Assembly: GCA_938091715.1 (NCBI GenBank)
Contig: CALKMT010000075.1
Span: 1 to 12,208 of the forward strand
Source of the DNA: an uncultured Litorivicinus sp.
GTDB taxonomy: Bacteria; Pseudomonadota; Gammaproteobacteria; Pseudomonadales; Litorivicinaceae
Length of the DNA: 12,208 nucleotides
Direction of reading: 5' to 3'
Shown here in pieces: positions 1-7,343 of the stretch; within the stretch, counting starts at the first letter, position 1, and each line of letters opens with the position of its first letter. Both the position numbers and the translations under genes were made by a program. The notes beneath the pieces are model-generated. The model ran no database searches and had not been told where the DNA came from. It saw only the letters and a program-made list of their open reading frames with translations.

Positions 1-1
1 C

Positions 2-496
2 TCGACCACCGACGGGGCCTTGGTGACCGATCAAATGTGGGGCATTTACTACAAACCCGGCTTTCATTTTGGTGGCATTCAAGGGGGCGCCGCGCCCTTC
101 CCCATCGAGCGGTCAGCCGAGGAGGTCTCGGTCGATCCCTATGGCCCCAAATCGCCGGAATTCATTGTCGGTGAATCCTTTGCCGAGATGTGGGTCTCGG
201 CCCTGGCCCATTGCCAAAAGCGTTTTGAGGGCAAGGTTCCGCTGTTCAAGAAAGAGCCCTCCGGCGGCATTGGCGCCTTTACGCCGGACAGCTTTCCGGT
301 CTTTGACCGGGTGTGCGACAACGTCATGTTCCTGGCCGACTCGAACCACGGCTATAAGATGCTTGGGGTGGGTAAGCTGGTGGCCGAGGAATTGTTATCC
401 GGCCAGCGCGATGCACTGTTGAAACCCTTCCGCCTGGCGCGTTACGCCGAGGGCGATCTGCACCCCACCTCGAACAGCCCATTTCCCTGGAGCTAA
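2..496 (+). CDS. FAD-dependent oxidoreductase, DAO family (C-terminal part, runs off left edge)
   Basis: Only the last ~164 residues are present; the frame is open from base 2 to the TAA at 494-496, so the start lies outside the window. The fragment looks like the C-terminal part of a D-amino-acid-oxidase/sarcosine-oxidase-type flavoenzyme. It has a substrate-domain strand segment (WGIYYKPGFHFGGIQGG), then GGIGAFTPDSFPVFD, then the SNHGYKMLGVGKLVAEELL segment, which matches the C-terminal FAD-contacting loop and helix where such enzymes close the flavin site. The N-terminal GxGxxG dinucleotide-binding motif would be upstream. Such enzymes oxidise a secondary or primary amine to an imine. The substrate cannot be told from this fragment. 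A TTG at 20 or GTG at 23 could be mistaken for a start but sits mid-domain. selO follows after 35 nt in the same direction with no terminator between them. The family call is fairly safe; the substrate is unknown. Confidence 0.8.
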   Translation, partial: STTDGALVTDQMWGIYYKPGFHFGGIQGGAAPFPIERSAEEVSVDPYGPKSPEFIVGESFAEMWVSALAHCQKRFEGKVPLFKKEPSGGIGAFTPDSFPVFDRVCDNVMFLADSNHGYKMLGVGKLVAEELLSGQRDALLKPFRLARYAEGDLHPTSNSPFPWS

Positions 497-531
497 CTTG
501 TAACACCGGCCCGTGCCCGCACTATCGGTGA

Positions 532-1908
532 ATGAAATTACATCATCGCTTTGCGGACGCGCTGCCGAGTTTAACCTCGGCCTGCCAGCCGGCGGCCCCT
601 GCGGCGCCGGCCTGGGCCTACTTTAATCAAGACCTGGCCCAGACCCTGGGTTTGGAACAAAGCGAAGTCCTGTTGGCCATCCTGTCCGGCCAACAACCCG
701 CGCCGGATTCCCAGCCAGTGGCTTGTGCCTATTCGGGCCATCAGTTTGGTCAATTCAATCCCAGCCTAGGCGACGGTCGAGCACACCTCTTGGGTGAGCT
801 GGCCCTGGGCGATGAATGGCTGGACGTCGCGCTGAAAGGATCCGGACGCACGCCCTATTCCCGGGGCGGCGACGGCAAGGGCACCTTGGCGGCCATGCTG
901 CGCGAGGCGATCATCAGCGAGCACCTGCATGCCCTAAGCGTGCCCAGCACCCGATCGCTGGCCGTCATTCAAACCGGCGAAACCGTGGCCCGACTGGGCC
1001 CAGAGCCCGGTGCGGTCCTGACCCGGGTGGCCGCCAGCCATCTGCGAGTGGGCTCGTTTGAGTACTTGGCCGCCCGGGGCCAGACCGAGGACTTGCGCCG
1101 CTTGTTCGAATTTACCTGTCAGCGCCACTATCCCGGGGTGGACGAGCCACTGGCGCTGCTGGCCCAAGTCTGTCAACGCCAGGCCGAGCTGATTGCCCAG
1201 TGGATGAGCCTTGGATTTATCCACGGGGTCATGAACACCGACAATATGACCCTGTCCGGGGAGAGCATCGATTTTGGGCCCTGTGCCTTTATGGATCACT
1301 ACGATCCAAGCCAGGTCTTCAGCTCGATTGACCGCCAGGGCCGTTATCGCTACGAGCAGCAACCCGGCATCGGGCAATGGAACCTGACCCGGCTGGCCGA
1401 GTCTCTGCTGCCCTTGATGCCCGGCTCGATCGAAGACAACGCCGAGCAAGCGCGCGGCGTTCTGAACGAGTATGTCGAGCAGTACCAAGCGGCCTTTGAT
1501 CGACGCATGGCCGATAAACTGGGCGTGGATCATGCGGACCTGCGCAATCAATGGCTGGAGTTGCTGGCGCGCCACTCGGTCGATTGGACCTGGGGCCACG
1601 CCATGCTGCCGGATCGCAGCGAATGGTTGGCGTTGTTTGCTGGCGCCGCCGACGCCGAGGACTGGTACCGCCGCTGGCAAGCCCTGCAGCCGGACTTGGA
1701 CAGGGTGCGGGCCAACAACCCTTGGACGATCGCCCGCAATCACCGGGTCGAAGCAGCCCTGACCGCAGCCACCCAGGGCGATCTGGAACCGACCTTGGCG
1801 CTGATCCGCACCCTTCAATCCCCGTTTCAAAGAGCCCAGGATTGGGCGGACTTTGGGCCTGGGGACGCAGCCTTTTACCAGTCGTTCAAGACCTACTGCG
1901 GGACCTAG
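532..1908 (+). CDS. selO: Protein adenylyltransferase SelO (YdiU family)
   Basis: This is a full-length 458-residue SelO/YdiU protein (E. coli YdiU is 478). SelO has a kinase-like fold that binds ATP in flipped orientation and transfers AMP to Ser/Thr/Tyr of target proteins, with a proposed role in redox stress. Visible family motifs are GHQFGQF (69-75), LGDGRA (79-84), the nucleotide-binding stretch KGSGRTPYSRGGDG (102-115), HGVMNTDNM (231-239) and IDFGP (246-250). D237 and D247 are ten residues apart, as are the catalytic and metal-binding aspartates described in characterised SelO proteins. The protein ends in Cys-Gly-Thr, so a Cys lies third from the C-terminus, where eukaryotic SelO has selenocysteine. 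The ATG at 532 has only a poor GGTG one base upstream. Its TAG overlaps the stop codon of the convergent oxidoreductase gene within CTAG at 1905-1908. Confidence 0.95.
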   Translation: MKLHHRFADALPSLTSACQPAAPAAPAWAYFNQDLAQTLGLEQSEVLLAILSGQQPAPDSQPVACAYSGHQFGQFNPSLGDGRAHLLGELALGDEWLDVALKGSGRTPYSRGGDGKGTLAAMLREAIISEHLHALSVPSTRSLAVIQTGETVARLGPEPGAVLTRVAASHLRVGSFEYLAARGQTEDLRRLFEFTCQRHYPGVDEPLALLAQVCQRQAELIAQWMSLGFIHGVMNTDNMTLSGESIDFGPCAFMDHYDPSQVFSSIDRQGRYRYEQQPGIGQWNLTRLAESLLPLMPGSIEDNAEQARGVLNEYVEQYQAAFDRRMADKLGVDHADLRNQWLELLARHSVDWTWGHAMLPDRSEWLALFAGAADAEDWYRRWQALQPDLDRVRANNPWTIARNHRVEAALTAATQGDLEPTLALIRTLQSPFQRAQDWADFGPGDAAFYQSFKTYCGT

Positions 1909-3224
1909 AGCTCGACCCCGGCGCGCCACTCTTTGTAACGCAGGGTGGCCTTGGCTCCCAGACTTAGAAAGGGATCCGGCACCAGGGCTTTGGGGGATTG
2001 GCCAGCCTGAAACTCCTCAAGCTCAGGCGTCGAGCCTTGGACCACTAGATCCGCCGCCATGAGCCCCGACAACATACCCTTGGCGGTACCCAGCCCGTTC
2101 TGACAACAGGCGGAATACAAGTTCGCCTCTAGCTCACCAAAGGCGTGCACCGAGTTAATCGACAGGCACAGACGCCCGCCCCAGCGGTACTCAAAATCTC
2201 GGGCCTGCAAGCTGGGAAAGCGCGCAGCCAAGGATTTGTCCTGCAGGCGCGCCGCACGCCGCATATCCCCCGGTGTGGTCTGCAAATTCTGATTCAGGGT
2301 CGCGTGGTTGCGAATGACGATGCGCCGATGATCCTTGCGTACGGTGGTGCCCATCGGATCGGCCGGCAACATGCCCCAATAGTCCTGACCGCCCAGAACG
2401 CGCAGCTCTTGATCGCTCAGAGCGCGGGTCATCGAGGCATAGGTAAACACGTGCAACAGACGCTTGGGGTAGTGGCCAAAGGACTGCACATGGCCGTTAA
2501 CCGCCAGGATCACCTGCCCTGCATTGACTTGCCCCTGGGGCGTCTTTAACGACCAGGTGTTGCCGGTTCGGGAAAACTCGAGCACGGGCGTGTGCTCGTA
2601 CAACTGGACCCCGGCCTGGACCATGCCCTGGGCAATGCCGCGCACAAACTCGGCGGGCTGAATCATGGCTGCACCCGGGGTATACAGCCCCTGACGATAA
2701 AAATCCCCGCCGGTGATGGCCTGCAACTGATCTCCCGTGACGGGGGTAAAGGGCTCGTTTTGCGCCGCGAGTTGCTGAGCGTATTGCTCCAGGTGTTTAG
2801 CGCCGGCCTCGGTGGCGGCACCGGTCATGCGGCCCCCCTGATGAAAAGCCGAGCGCGACAGACCGTAACGTTCTGCCAATTCTGCCGCATAGCCAATGCC
2901 CAAACGATTGAGGCGAATCGCTCGGGCTTGGGCACCAGACTTGGCGGTGTAACCATCCGAGTTCAGCTCGTGGGGCAGATCGATCATAAAGCCAGAATTG
3001 CGCCCCGCCGGGCCCTCGGCCAGCGCTTTGGCTTCGAGTAGCACCACCCGCTGAACGCCCAAATCCTGTAAACGCTGGGCCGCGGACAAGCCGGCAAAGC
3101 CAGCCCCGACCACCACCACATCGGCTTGAATCGTGCTATCCAGCGCCGGACAGGGCCTGCGCGGCGCCAAGATGTCATTCCAAGCAGCCGGGCCGGGGTC
3201 GACGGGCAACGCGTTTACCTTCAT
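1905..3224 (-). CDS. FAD-dependent amine/amino-acid oxidoreductase (DAO family), last gene of the catabolic operon
   Basis: A 439-residue flavoenzyme of the DAO fold. The N-terminal FAD-binding Rossmann motif is at about 35-65: VVVVGAGFAGLSAAQRL, then the acidic residue E64 ending the second strand (VLLEA), followed by AGRNSG (73-78), the conserved flavin-contact loop. The C-terminal FYRWGG-type segment (here FEYRWGGRL) and the QNGLGTAKGMLSGLMAADL helix close the FAD site. There is no signal peptide or membrane segment, so it is probably cytosolic. Overall layout resembles PuuB-like oxidases and single-subunit D-hydroxyproline dehydrogenases. Similarity alone does not give the substrate. Its ATG overlaps the TGA of the aldehyde dehydrogenase gene by 4 nt (3221-3224), with a GAGGA about 12 nt upstream (3237-3241). 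In context it would produce the imine used by the DapA-like and aldehyde dehydrogenase enzymes encoded upstream. The stop codon overlaps that of selO. Confidence 0.88.
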   Translation of the reverse strand: MKVNALPVDPGPAAWNDILAPRRPCPALDSTIQADVVVVGAGFAGLSAAQRLQDLGVQRVVLLEAKALAEGPAGRNSGFMIDLPHELNSDGYTAKSGAQARAIRLNRLGIGYAAELAERYGLSRSAFHQGGRMTGAATEAGAKHLEQYAQQLAAQNEPFTPVTGDQLQAITGGDFYRQGLYTPGAAMIQPAEFVRGIAQGMVQAGVQLYEHTPVLEFSRTGNTWSLKTPQGQVNAGQVILAVNGHVQSFGHYPKRLLHVFTYASMTRALSDQELRVLGGQDYWGMLPADPMGTTVRKDHRRIVIRNHATLNQNLQTTPGDMRRAARLQDKSLAARFPSLQARDFEYRWGGRLCLSINSVHAFGELEANLYSACCQNGLGTAKGMLSGLMAADLVVQGSTPELEEFQAGQSPKALVPDPFLSLGAKATLRYKEWRAGVEL

Positions 3225-4723
3225 CCGTCGACGCTGTCCTCGATGTCTTGATCGCTCAAATCCAGCCAGATGGTTTTCAGCTCGGTGTATTGATCGTGGG
3301 CGTGTATGCCGTTATCACGACCGCCGAAACCGGATTGCTTGTAGCCACCAAAGGGGGTGGTGATGTCCCCCTCGCCAAAGCAGTTAACCGTCACGGTGCC
3401 CGCTTGGATCATGCGGGCGCCACGCATGGCGCGCTTGACGTCGGCGGTAAACAACGAGGCCGCCAAACCATAGTCAGAGTCATTGGCCAGTGCGATCGCC
3501 TCGTCAAAGCTGTCCACGGTCAGGATCGACAGCACCGGGCCAAAGATTTCCTCTCGCGCCACCGCCGCATCCGGATCACTGACGTCCATCAGAGTCGGTT
3601 CGACATGCGTGCCCTCAAGGGTTTGTCCGCCGGCCAGGGCGCTGTGCTGTTCCAGATAGCCTTTGACCTTGGCGAAATGCCCCGCATCCACCAAGGGTCC
3701 CAAGCGGGTTTGCGGGTCCAGCGGGTCGCCCAAACGCCATTCCCGCAGACGGGCCTGAATCCGCTGCAACAACGCATCCTTGATGTCGCGATGAACAATC
3801 AGGCGCGAGGCTGCCGAACAGTTTTCACCCATGTTCCAAAACGCCCCGTTGCACACCTGCTCGGCGACCCGGTCCAGATGCGGCGCGTCGTCCAACACAA
3901 TGCAGGGATTCTTGCCGCCCAGCTCTAGGACTACTTTCTTTAAGTTCGAGTCCGCTGAGTAATGCAAGAAGCGACGTCCGGTCAGGGTCGAGCCGGTAAA
4001 GGTCAGCATGTCGACGTCCGCATGACGGCCCAAGGGCTCGCCGACTTCGGGGCCGGTGCCGGGAACCACGTTAAAGACCCCGGCCGGAATGCCTGCTTCG
4101 CCGGCCAATTCTGCAATGCGCAGCGCGGTCATCGAGGTTTGCTCGGCGGGCTTGACCACCATGCTGCAGCCCGCGGCCAATGCCGGCGCCATTTTCCAGG
4201 CCAGCATCAACAGCGGGAAATTCCACGGCAACACCGCGCCCACCACGCCAATCGGCTCGCGCACCACCAGGGCCATGGCATCGTTGCCCACCGGTGCGGT
4301 TTGGTCGTACAGCTTGTCGATTGCCTCGGCATGCCAAACCAGGGTGTTGATGAATTCTGGGATATCGATGGCTTCACAATCGGCGATGGGTTTGCCCGAA
4401 TCCAAGGATTCCATGACCGCCAATTCCCGGGCGTTGCGTTTGACCAGCTTGCTTAGACGGATCAGCACCGCCTTGCGCTCGGCGGGATGCAACTCGCGCC
4501 AGACCCCCAAATCAAAGGATTCCCGGGCTTTATCCACGGCGAAATCCACGTCCGAGGCACCGCAGGCAGCGATGTCGGCCAAATGCTGGCCATTGGCCGG
4601 GTTCACTGTGGCAAAGGTGGCGCCAGAATCCGCCGGCCGTGCCGATCCGTTGATAAATGCCTGGGTGGGCAGGCGCAAGTCAGCCGCGATGGCCTGATAT
4701 TCTTCTAAGGTCAGTAAGCTCAT
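3221..4723 (-). CDS. NAD(P)-dependent aldehyde dehydrogenase, PuuC-like
   Basis: A 500-residue ALDH-superfamily enzyme that oxidises an aldehyde to the carboxylate with NAD(P)+. All expected residues are present: PWNFP (166-170) with oxyanion Asn168, the cofactor-binding KPAEQ (191-195), FTGSTLTG (242-249), the general base Glu267 in LELGGK, and the nucleophile Cys302 in GENCSAASR. EEIFGPV and PFGGYKQSGFGG follow near the C-terminus. From recalled sequences the overall pattern is closest to E. coli PuuC (gamma-glutamyl-aminobutyraldehyde dehydrogenase), including AEAIDKLYD and the C-terminal FTELKTIW-like end. A succinate- or 2-oxoglutarate-semialdehyde dehydrogenase role is also possible, because specificity in this family is poorly predicted by overall similarity. 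The ATG at 4723 overlaps the TGA of the DapA-like gene by 4 nt and has GGCGGAGA upstream. It is the third gene of the operon and probably acts on the aldehyde made by that pathway. Confidence 0.92.
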   Translation of the reverse strand: MSLLTLEEYQAIAADLRLPTQAFINGSARPADSGATFATVNPANGQHLADIAACGASDVDFAVDKARESFDLGVWRELHPAERKAVLIRLSKLVKRNARELAVMESLDSGKPIADCEAIDIPEFINTLVWHAEAIDKLYDQTAPVGNDAMALVVREPIGVVGAVLPWNFPLLMLAWKMAPALAAGCSMVVKPAEQTSMTALRIAELAGEAGIPAGVFNVVPGTGPEVGEPLGRHADVDMLTFTGSTLTGRRFLHYSADSNLKKVVLELGGKNPCIVLDDAPHLDRVAEQVCNGAFWNMGENCSAASRLIVHRDIKDALLQRIQARLREWRLGDPLDPQTRLGPLVDAGHFAKVKGYLEQHSALAGGQTLEGTHVEPTLMDVSDPDAAVAREEIFGPVLSILTVDSFDEAIALANDSDYGLAASLFTADVKRAMRGARMIQAGTVTVNCFGEGDITTPFGGYKQSGFGGRDNGIHAHDQYTELKTIWLDLSDQDIEDSVDG

Positions 4724-5646
4724 GCTGTTTTCTCCGCCTGAATCGCTGAAACCGTTGTCTTGAGAACCCGGATCACCTGATCCATCTCCCGTTTGTCATC
4801 TTTGTTCAGCGGGCGCAGTGGCGGCATCAGTCCACCGGTGTCCAGGCCGCCGGCGGTGACCCCGTATTTGACGCACTGAATGAACTTGCCGCCCTGCTCT
4901 AGCACTCGCATTAACGGCATCATGGCCGACATGATGCGCCGGCCCTTGGCAAAGTCGCCCTGCACCGCACAGGCCTGGTACAGCGCCACGTGCTCGGCGG
5001 GCAAGAAATTTGAGCCGGCACAGACCCAACTGCGGGCGCCCCAGGCGAAAAACTCGAGCGCCTGATCGTCCATGCCACAGGACATTTGAATGTGCGGGTA
5101 GTCCCGGGCCAGCAGATGCACGCGGTTGATGTCTCCCGAGCTTTCTTTGATGGCACAGACGTTGCGCGAGCGGCCAACGATGTCCAAAAACTCCTCGCCC
5201 ATGTGCACGCCCATTCGACCCGGGTAGTTGTACAGCATGATCGGCAAATCACAGGCCCGGTCGATGGCCAGTGCGTTCAGGGCATTTTCACGCTCGGTCG
5301 GCACCGAATACGGCGGTGTGGCCAGCAAGATGGCGCTGGCGCCGATCTTGGCCGCGCCTTCGGCCAGGGCAATCGAGTCCTCGGTTCTCAGAGTTCCCGT
5401 GCCGACAATGCAGGGCAGCCGGCCGGCCAACTTTTCATGGGTAAAGCGGGCCAGCTCCAGCCGTTGCTCCAGGGTTTGCGCATAGTTTTCACCGGTCGAG
5501 CCGCCGGAGATCAGGCCATGTACACCGGCCTGAACCAGGGCATCGATATGGCGCTCCAAGCCGGGATAGTTGATCTCGCCCGAGGGCAACAGGGGCGTGA
5601 CCACCGGGGTGTAAATCCCCTCAAAGGTCATCACGGGTTTCATCAT
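4720..5646 (-). CDS. DapA/NanA-family class I lyase or deaminase
   Basis: A 308-residue TIM-barrel protein of the dihydrodipicolinate synthase/N-acetylneuraminate lyase family. These enzymes form a Schiff base between an active-site Lys and a 2-keto acid. The carboxylate-binding GGSTGE is at 48-53, the Tyr of YNYPGR is Y139, and the Schiff-base Lys of AIKESSGD is K167. The Tyr-Lys spacing of 28 equals that of E. coli DapA (Y133/K161). The frame stays open to 5727, but the real start is almost certainly the ATG at 5646: AGGAGA lies 6 nt upstream and the family N-terminus (FEGIYTPVVTPLL) begins there. That ATG overlaps the TGA of the regulator gene. It is unlikely to be housekeeping DapA, because it sits in an operon with an amine oxidase and an ALDH. 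Members of this family act as the deaminase of hydroxyproline breakdown or as sugar-acid dehydratases/aldolases. The exact reaction is inferred, not seen. Confidence 0.9.
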   Translation of the reverse strand: MMKPVMTFEGIYTPVVTPLLPSGEINYPGLERHIDALVQAGVHGLISGGSTGENYAQTLEQRLELARFTHEKLAGRLPCIVGTGTLRTEDSIALAEGAAKIGASAILLATPPYSVPTERENALNALAIDRACDLPIMLYNYPGRMGVHMGEEFLDIVGRSRNVCAIKESSGDINRVHLLARDYPHIQMSCGMDDQALEFFAWGARSWVCAGSNFLPAEHVALYQACAVQGDFAKGRRIMSAMMPLMRVLEQGGKFIQCVKYGVTAGGLDTGGLMPPLRPLNKDDKREMDQVIRVLKTTVSAIQAEKTA

Positions 5647-6329
5647 GCGTTGTCTCCTAGGCCGAGTGAGTCGGACAGACCCTCGGGCATTACAAATTGT
5701 GCGAATTGGTGTTTTGAAAGGTTCCAATGATCGATCGCCAGTTGACCGGCCCGCTCGCCCTGCTGCGCGGTGATGGCCTGAATCATGTCGTCGTGTTGCT
5801 GACAGGCAATCTGCGGCGATTCCCGATCGGCGTCGGCACGATAAAAGGTCTTGCCAATTCGAGTGTGATCGATCGCTAGGCGGTCAAAGCTGGGCAACAG
5901 GTAGCGGTTATTGGCCATCACCGCGATCTGGCGATGAAAGTCATGATTGGCCAAGGCCCGAGCAATCGGGTCTGAGCCGGCCAGGGCCTGTTGAAAGCGC
6001 TGCTGGCATTCGGATAACTGAGCCAACTGATCCGCATGGCGATTCTCGGCCGCCAGGCGCGAGATCGCGGCATAGATCATCGGCGCGGCCTGAAAGAATT
6101 CTCGTAAGGTCTGGTGCCCCAATTCCGCGACTCGGGCGGTGCGGTGGGCCCGCAACTCTAAAAAGCCCTGGGCCGCCAAATCCCGGAACACCTCGCGCAG
6201 CGGAGTTCGGGATACGCCGAACTGAACGGACAGGGTCGACTCGTCCAGATCTTGGCCGGGCGCCCAATGCATGGATAGCACACTGAACCGGACGTGATCG
6301 GACAGTTGTTGTTTAGCGGTTTGACTCAT
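5643..6329 (-). CDS. GntR-family transcriptional regulator with FCD domain
   Basis: A 228-residue regulator and first gene of the four-gene operon. Residues 1-70 form the winged helix-turn-helix typical of GntR proteins; the recognition helix region reads VSRTPLREVFRDLAAQGFLEL (40-58), nearly the family signature. Residues about 75-210 fit the all-helical FCD ligand-binding domain, with H132 (DFHRQI), H179 (QQHDDM) and H201 (AIDHW) as likely metal- or ligand-binding histidines. The first acidic ligand position appears to be Asn128 rather than Asp. FCD regulators usually repress an adjacent catabolic operon and release DNA when they bind an organic-acid or amino-acid effector. An in-frame TAG lies a few codons upstream of the ATG at 6329, so the start is firm although no clear Shine-Dalgarno precedes it. 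Two TTGTATACAA-like sites 19-39 nt upstream suggest autoregulation. Confidence 0.93.
   Translation of the reverse strand: MSQTAKQQLSDHVRFSVLSMHWAPGQDLDESTLSVQFGVSRTPLREVFRDLAAQGFLELRAHRTARVAELGHQTLREFFQAAPMIYAAISRLAAENRHADQLAQLSECQQRFQQALAGSDPIARALANHDFHRQIAVMANNRYLLPSFDRLAIDHTRIGKTFYRADADRESPQIACQQHDDMIQAITAQQGERAGQLAIDHWNLSKHQFAQFVMPEGLSDSLGLGDNA
5653..5658 (-). promoter_or_regulatory. Ribosome-binding site deciding the start of the DapA-like gene
   Basis: On the minus strand AGGAGA lies 6 nt before the ATG at 5646-5644, and 9 nt before a second ATG directly after it. This strong Shine-Dalgarno sequence inside the end of the gntR reading frame supports the short 308-residue start over the 27-codon longer reading. 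Confidence 0.75.
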
Positions 6330-6347
6330 GGGACAAGGCTAACCCCA

Positions 6348-6368
6348 TTGAATACAACTTGTATACAG
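6348..6368 (-). promoter_or_regulatory. Tandem GntR/FCD-type operator upstream of gntR
   Basis: Plus-strand bases 6348-6357 read TTGAATACAA and 6359-6368 read TTGTATACAG. These are two near-copies of TTGTATACAA, a typical operator of FCD-type GntR regulators (NGTNNNACN core), with starts exactly 11 bp apart. The region contains a perfect 13-bp palindrome (ATACAACTTGTAT, 6352-6364) and a perfect 8-bp one (TGTATACA, 6360-6367). It lies 18-39 nt upstream of the gntR ATG, where bound repressor could block transcription of the operon. A TATACA on the minus strand within it could serve as a -10 element, but I see no convincing -35. Confidence 0.65.
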
Positions 6369-6418
6369 AGCAGCCCTTGCCTATGCGACGCCCGGGGTCG
6401 GCATCGGAAAAATTGGTT

Positions 6419-7291
6419 TCAGCGGGCCTGAGCGGTCACCCGGCGAGTCCACAATGCCCCGACCATGGCCAATAGCATGCCGGGGATGGCGATCCACGGA
6501 ACCTGCTCCCCTGCCACGGGCCAGGCGATCAGCGCGGCCAGGGCCGGCACCAGAAACATAATGCCGCTGACCTGGGACAGGCTGCCGCTGCGCACCATGC
6601 GAAACATCAACAGGATGCCAATGACCGAATTGCCAATGACCAAGTAACTCACGGCGGCTAGGAACGGCCACTCGTTGGACCAGGTGACGCCTTCCCAAAA
6701 ATACGCCAGGGGCACGCTCAAGCAGGCGGCAAAGACATACTGAACCCATGCCCCCATGACCGGGTGAACCCCCAGCTTGCGCTGTTTTTCCACGACCTGG
6801 CCCAGCGACAACCCGACCACCGCAACAAAGCCCAGCAACGAACCCAGCAAAAACCCGGTGTCCCCCTCCATTTGCACGCCAATCACCCAGGCCGCGCCGA
6901 GCAGGCCAAAGGCCAGACCCAACCACAGCCCAGGACTCGGCATTCGGCGCTTGAACAAGGCGGCGGTCAGGATAATCAAGACCGGTTGTGAGGCAGCAAA
7001 CAGGGCCATCACGTTGGCGCTGGCACCCAGTTTCAAGCCGATATACACACTGCCGAAATGCCCCATCTGAAGCAGCAAACCGATGCCCATCAGGGCCTTG
7101 ATGGCGGACAGGTTGGGCAGCGGCAGGCGCAACAACAACACGATCGGTGTCAGGGCCAAGACGGTTCCAGCGAAGCGAAACGCCAACAAATTGATCGGCG
7201 TGGTGTACTCCAACGCCAATTTGGCCACCGAATACCCGGCACTCCAAAACGCCAAAAACAGCCATGGCACCCAGGCATCAAAACGGGACAT
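6419..7291 (-). CDS. EamA/DMT-superfamily transporter, 10 TM
   Basis: A 290-residue, very hydrophobic protein with about ten membrane segments in two repeats of five, the layout of EamA-domain drug/metabolite transporters. Typical elements are the N-terminal WLFLAFWSAGYSVAKLALEY helix, the inter-helix FRFAGTVLALTP segment, ASANVMALFAASQPVLIILTAALF at the end of repeat one, and the matching VPALAALIAWPVAGEQV near the end of repeat two. Members mostly export amino acids or metabolites across the inner membrane; the substrate here is unknown. The ATG at 7291 has GAGGT about 7 nt upstream. It lies 52 nt after the nuclease gene and 89 nt before gntR, all in the same direction. It might therefore be part of the tcdA-nuclease transcription unit, or be functionally tied to the catabolic operon downstream. 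Confidence 0.9.
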   Translation of the reverse strand: MSRFDAWVPWLFLAFWSAGYSVAKLALEYTTPINLLAFRFAGTVLALTPIVLLLRLPLPNLSAIKALMGIGLLLQMGHFGSVYIGLKLGASANVMALFAASQPVLIILTAALFKRRMPSPGLWLGLAFGLLGAAWVIGVQMEGDTGFLLGSLLGFVAVVGLSLGQVVEKQRKLGVHPVMGAWVQYVFAACLSVPLAYFWEGVTWSNEWPFLAAVSYLVIGNSVIGILLMFRMVRSGSLSQVSGIMFLVPALAALIAWPVAGEQVPWIAIPGMLLAMVGALWTRRVTAQAR

Positions 7292-7343
7292 TCAAGGACC
7301 TCACATCAGGATGCGGCGAGGTTAGAGACTTTCACAGGCCCAA

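Noticed and set aside
934..1929. Long open frame (331 codons) on the minus strand opposite selO
   Set aside because: It is antisense to a clearly conserved SelO, its translation has a low-complexity Gly/Gln/Arg look with no recognisable motifs, and such frames are common opposite GC-rich genes.
4056..4697. 213-codon plus-strand open frame opposite the aldehyde dehydrogenase gene
   Set aside because: It is a shadow of a gene with all ALDH catalytic residues; its translation has no recognisable domain.
5647..5727. Longer N-terminus for the DapA-like protein
   Set aside because: The extra codons lie wholly inside gntR, do not look like family sequence, and the ATG at 5646 has a strong ribosome-binding site and an ATGA overlap.
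6385..6402. GC-rich imperfect inverted repeat between the EamA transporter gene and gntR as a terminator
   Set aside because: The arms pair only with bulges and mismatches, and no T tract follows in the minus-strand direction.
6381..7265. 294-codon minus-strand frame overlapping the EamA transporter gene
   Set aside because: It is a frame-shifted shadow; the hydrophobic 10-TM pattern is only in the frame ending at 6419.
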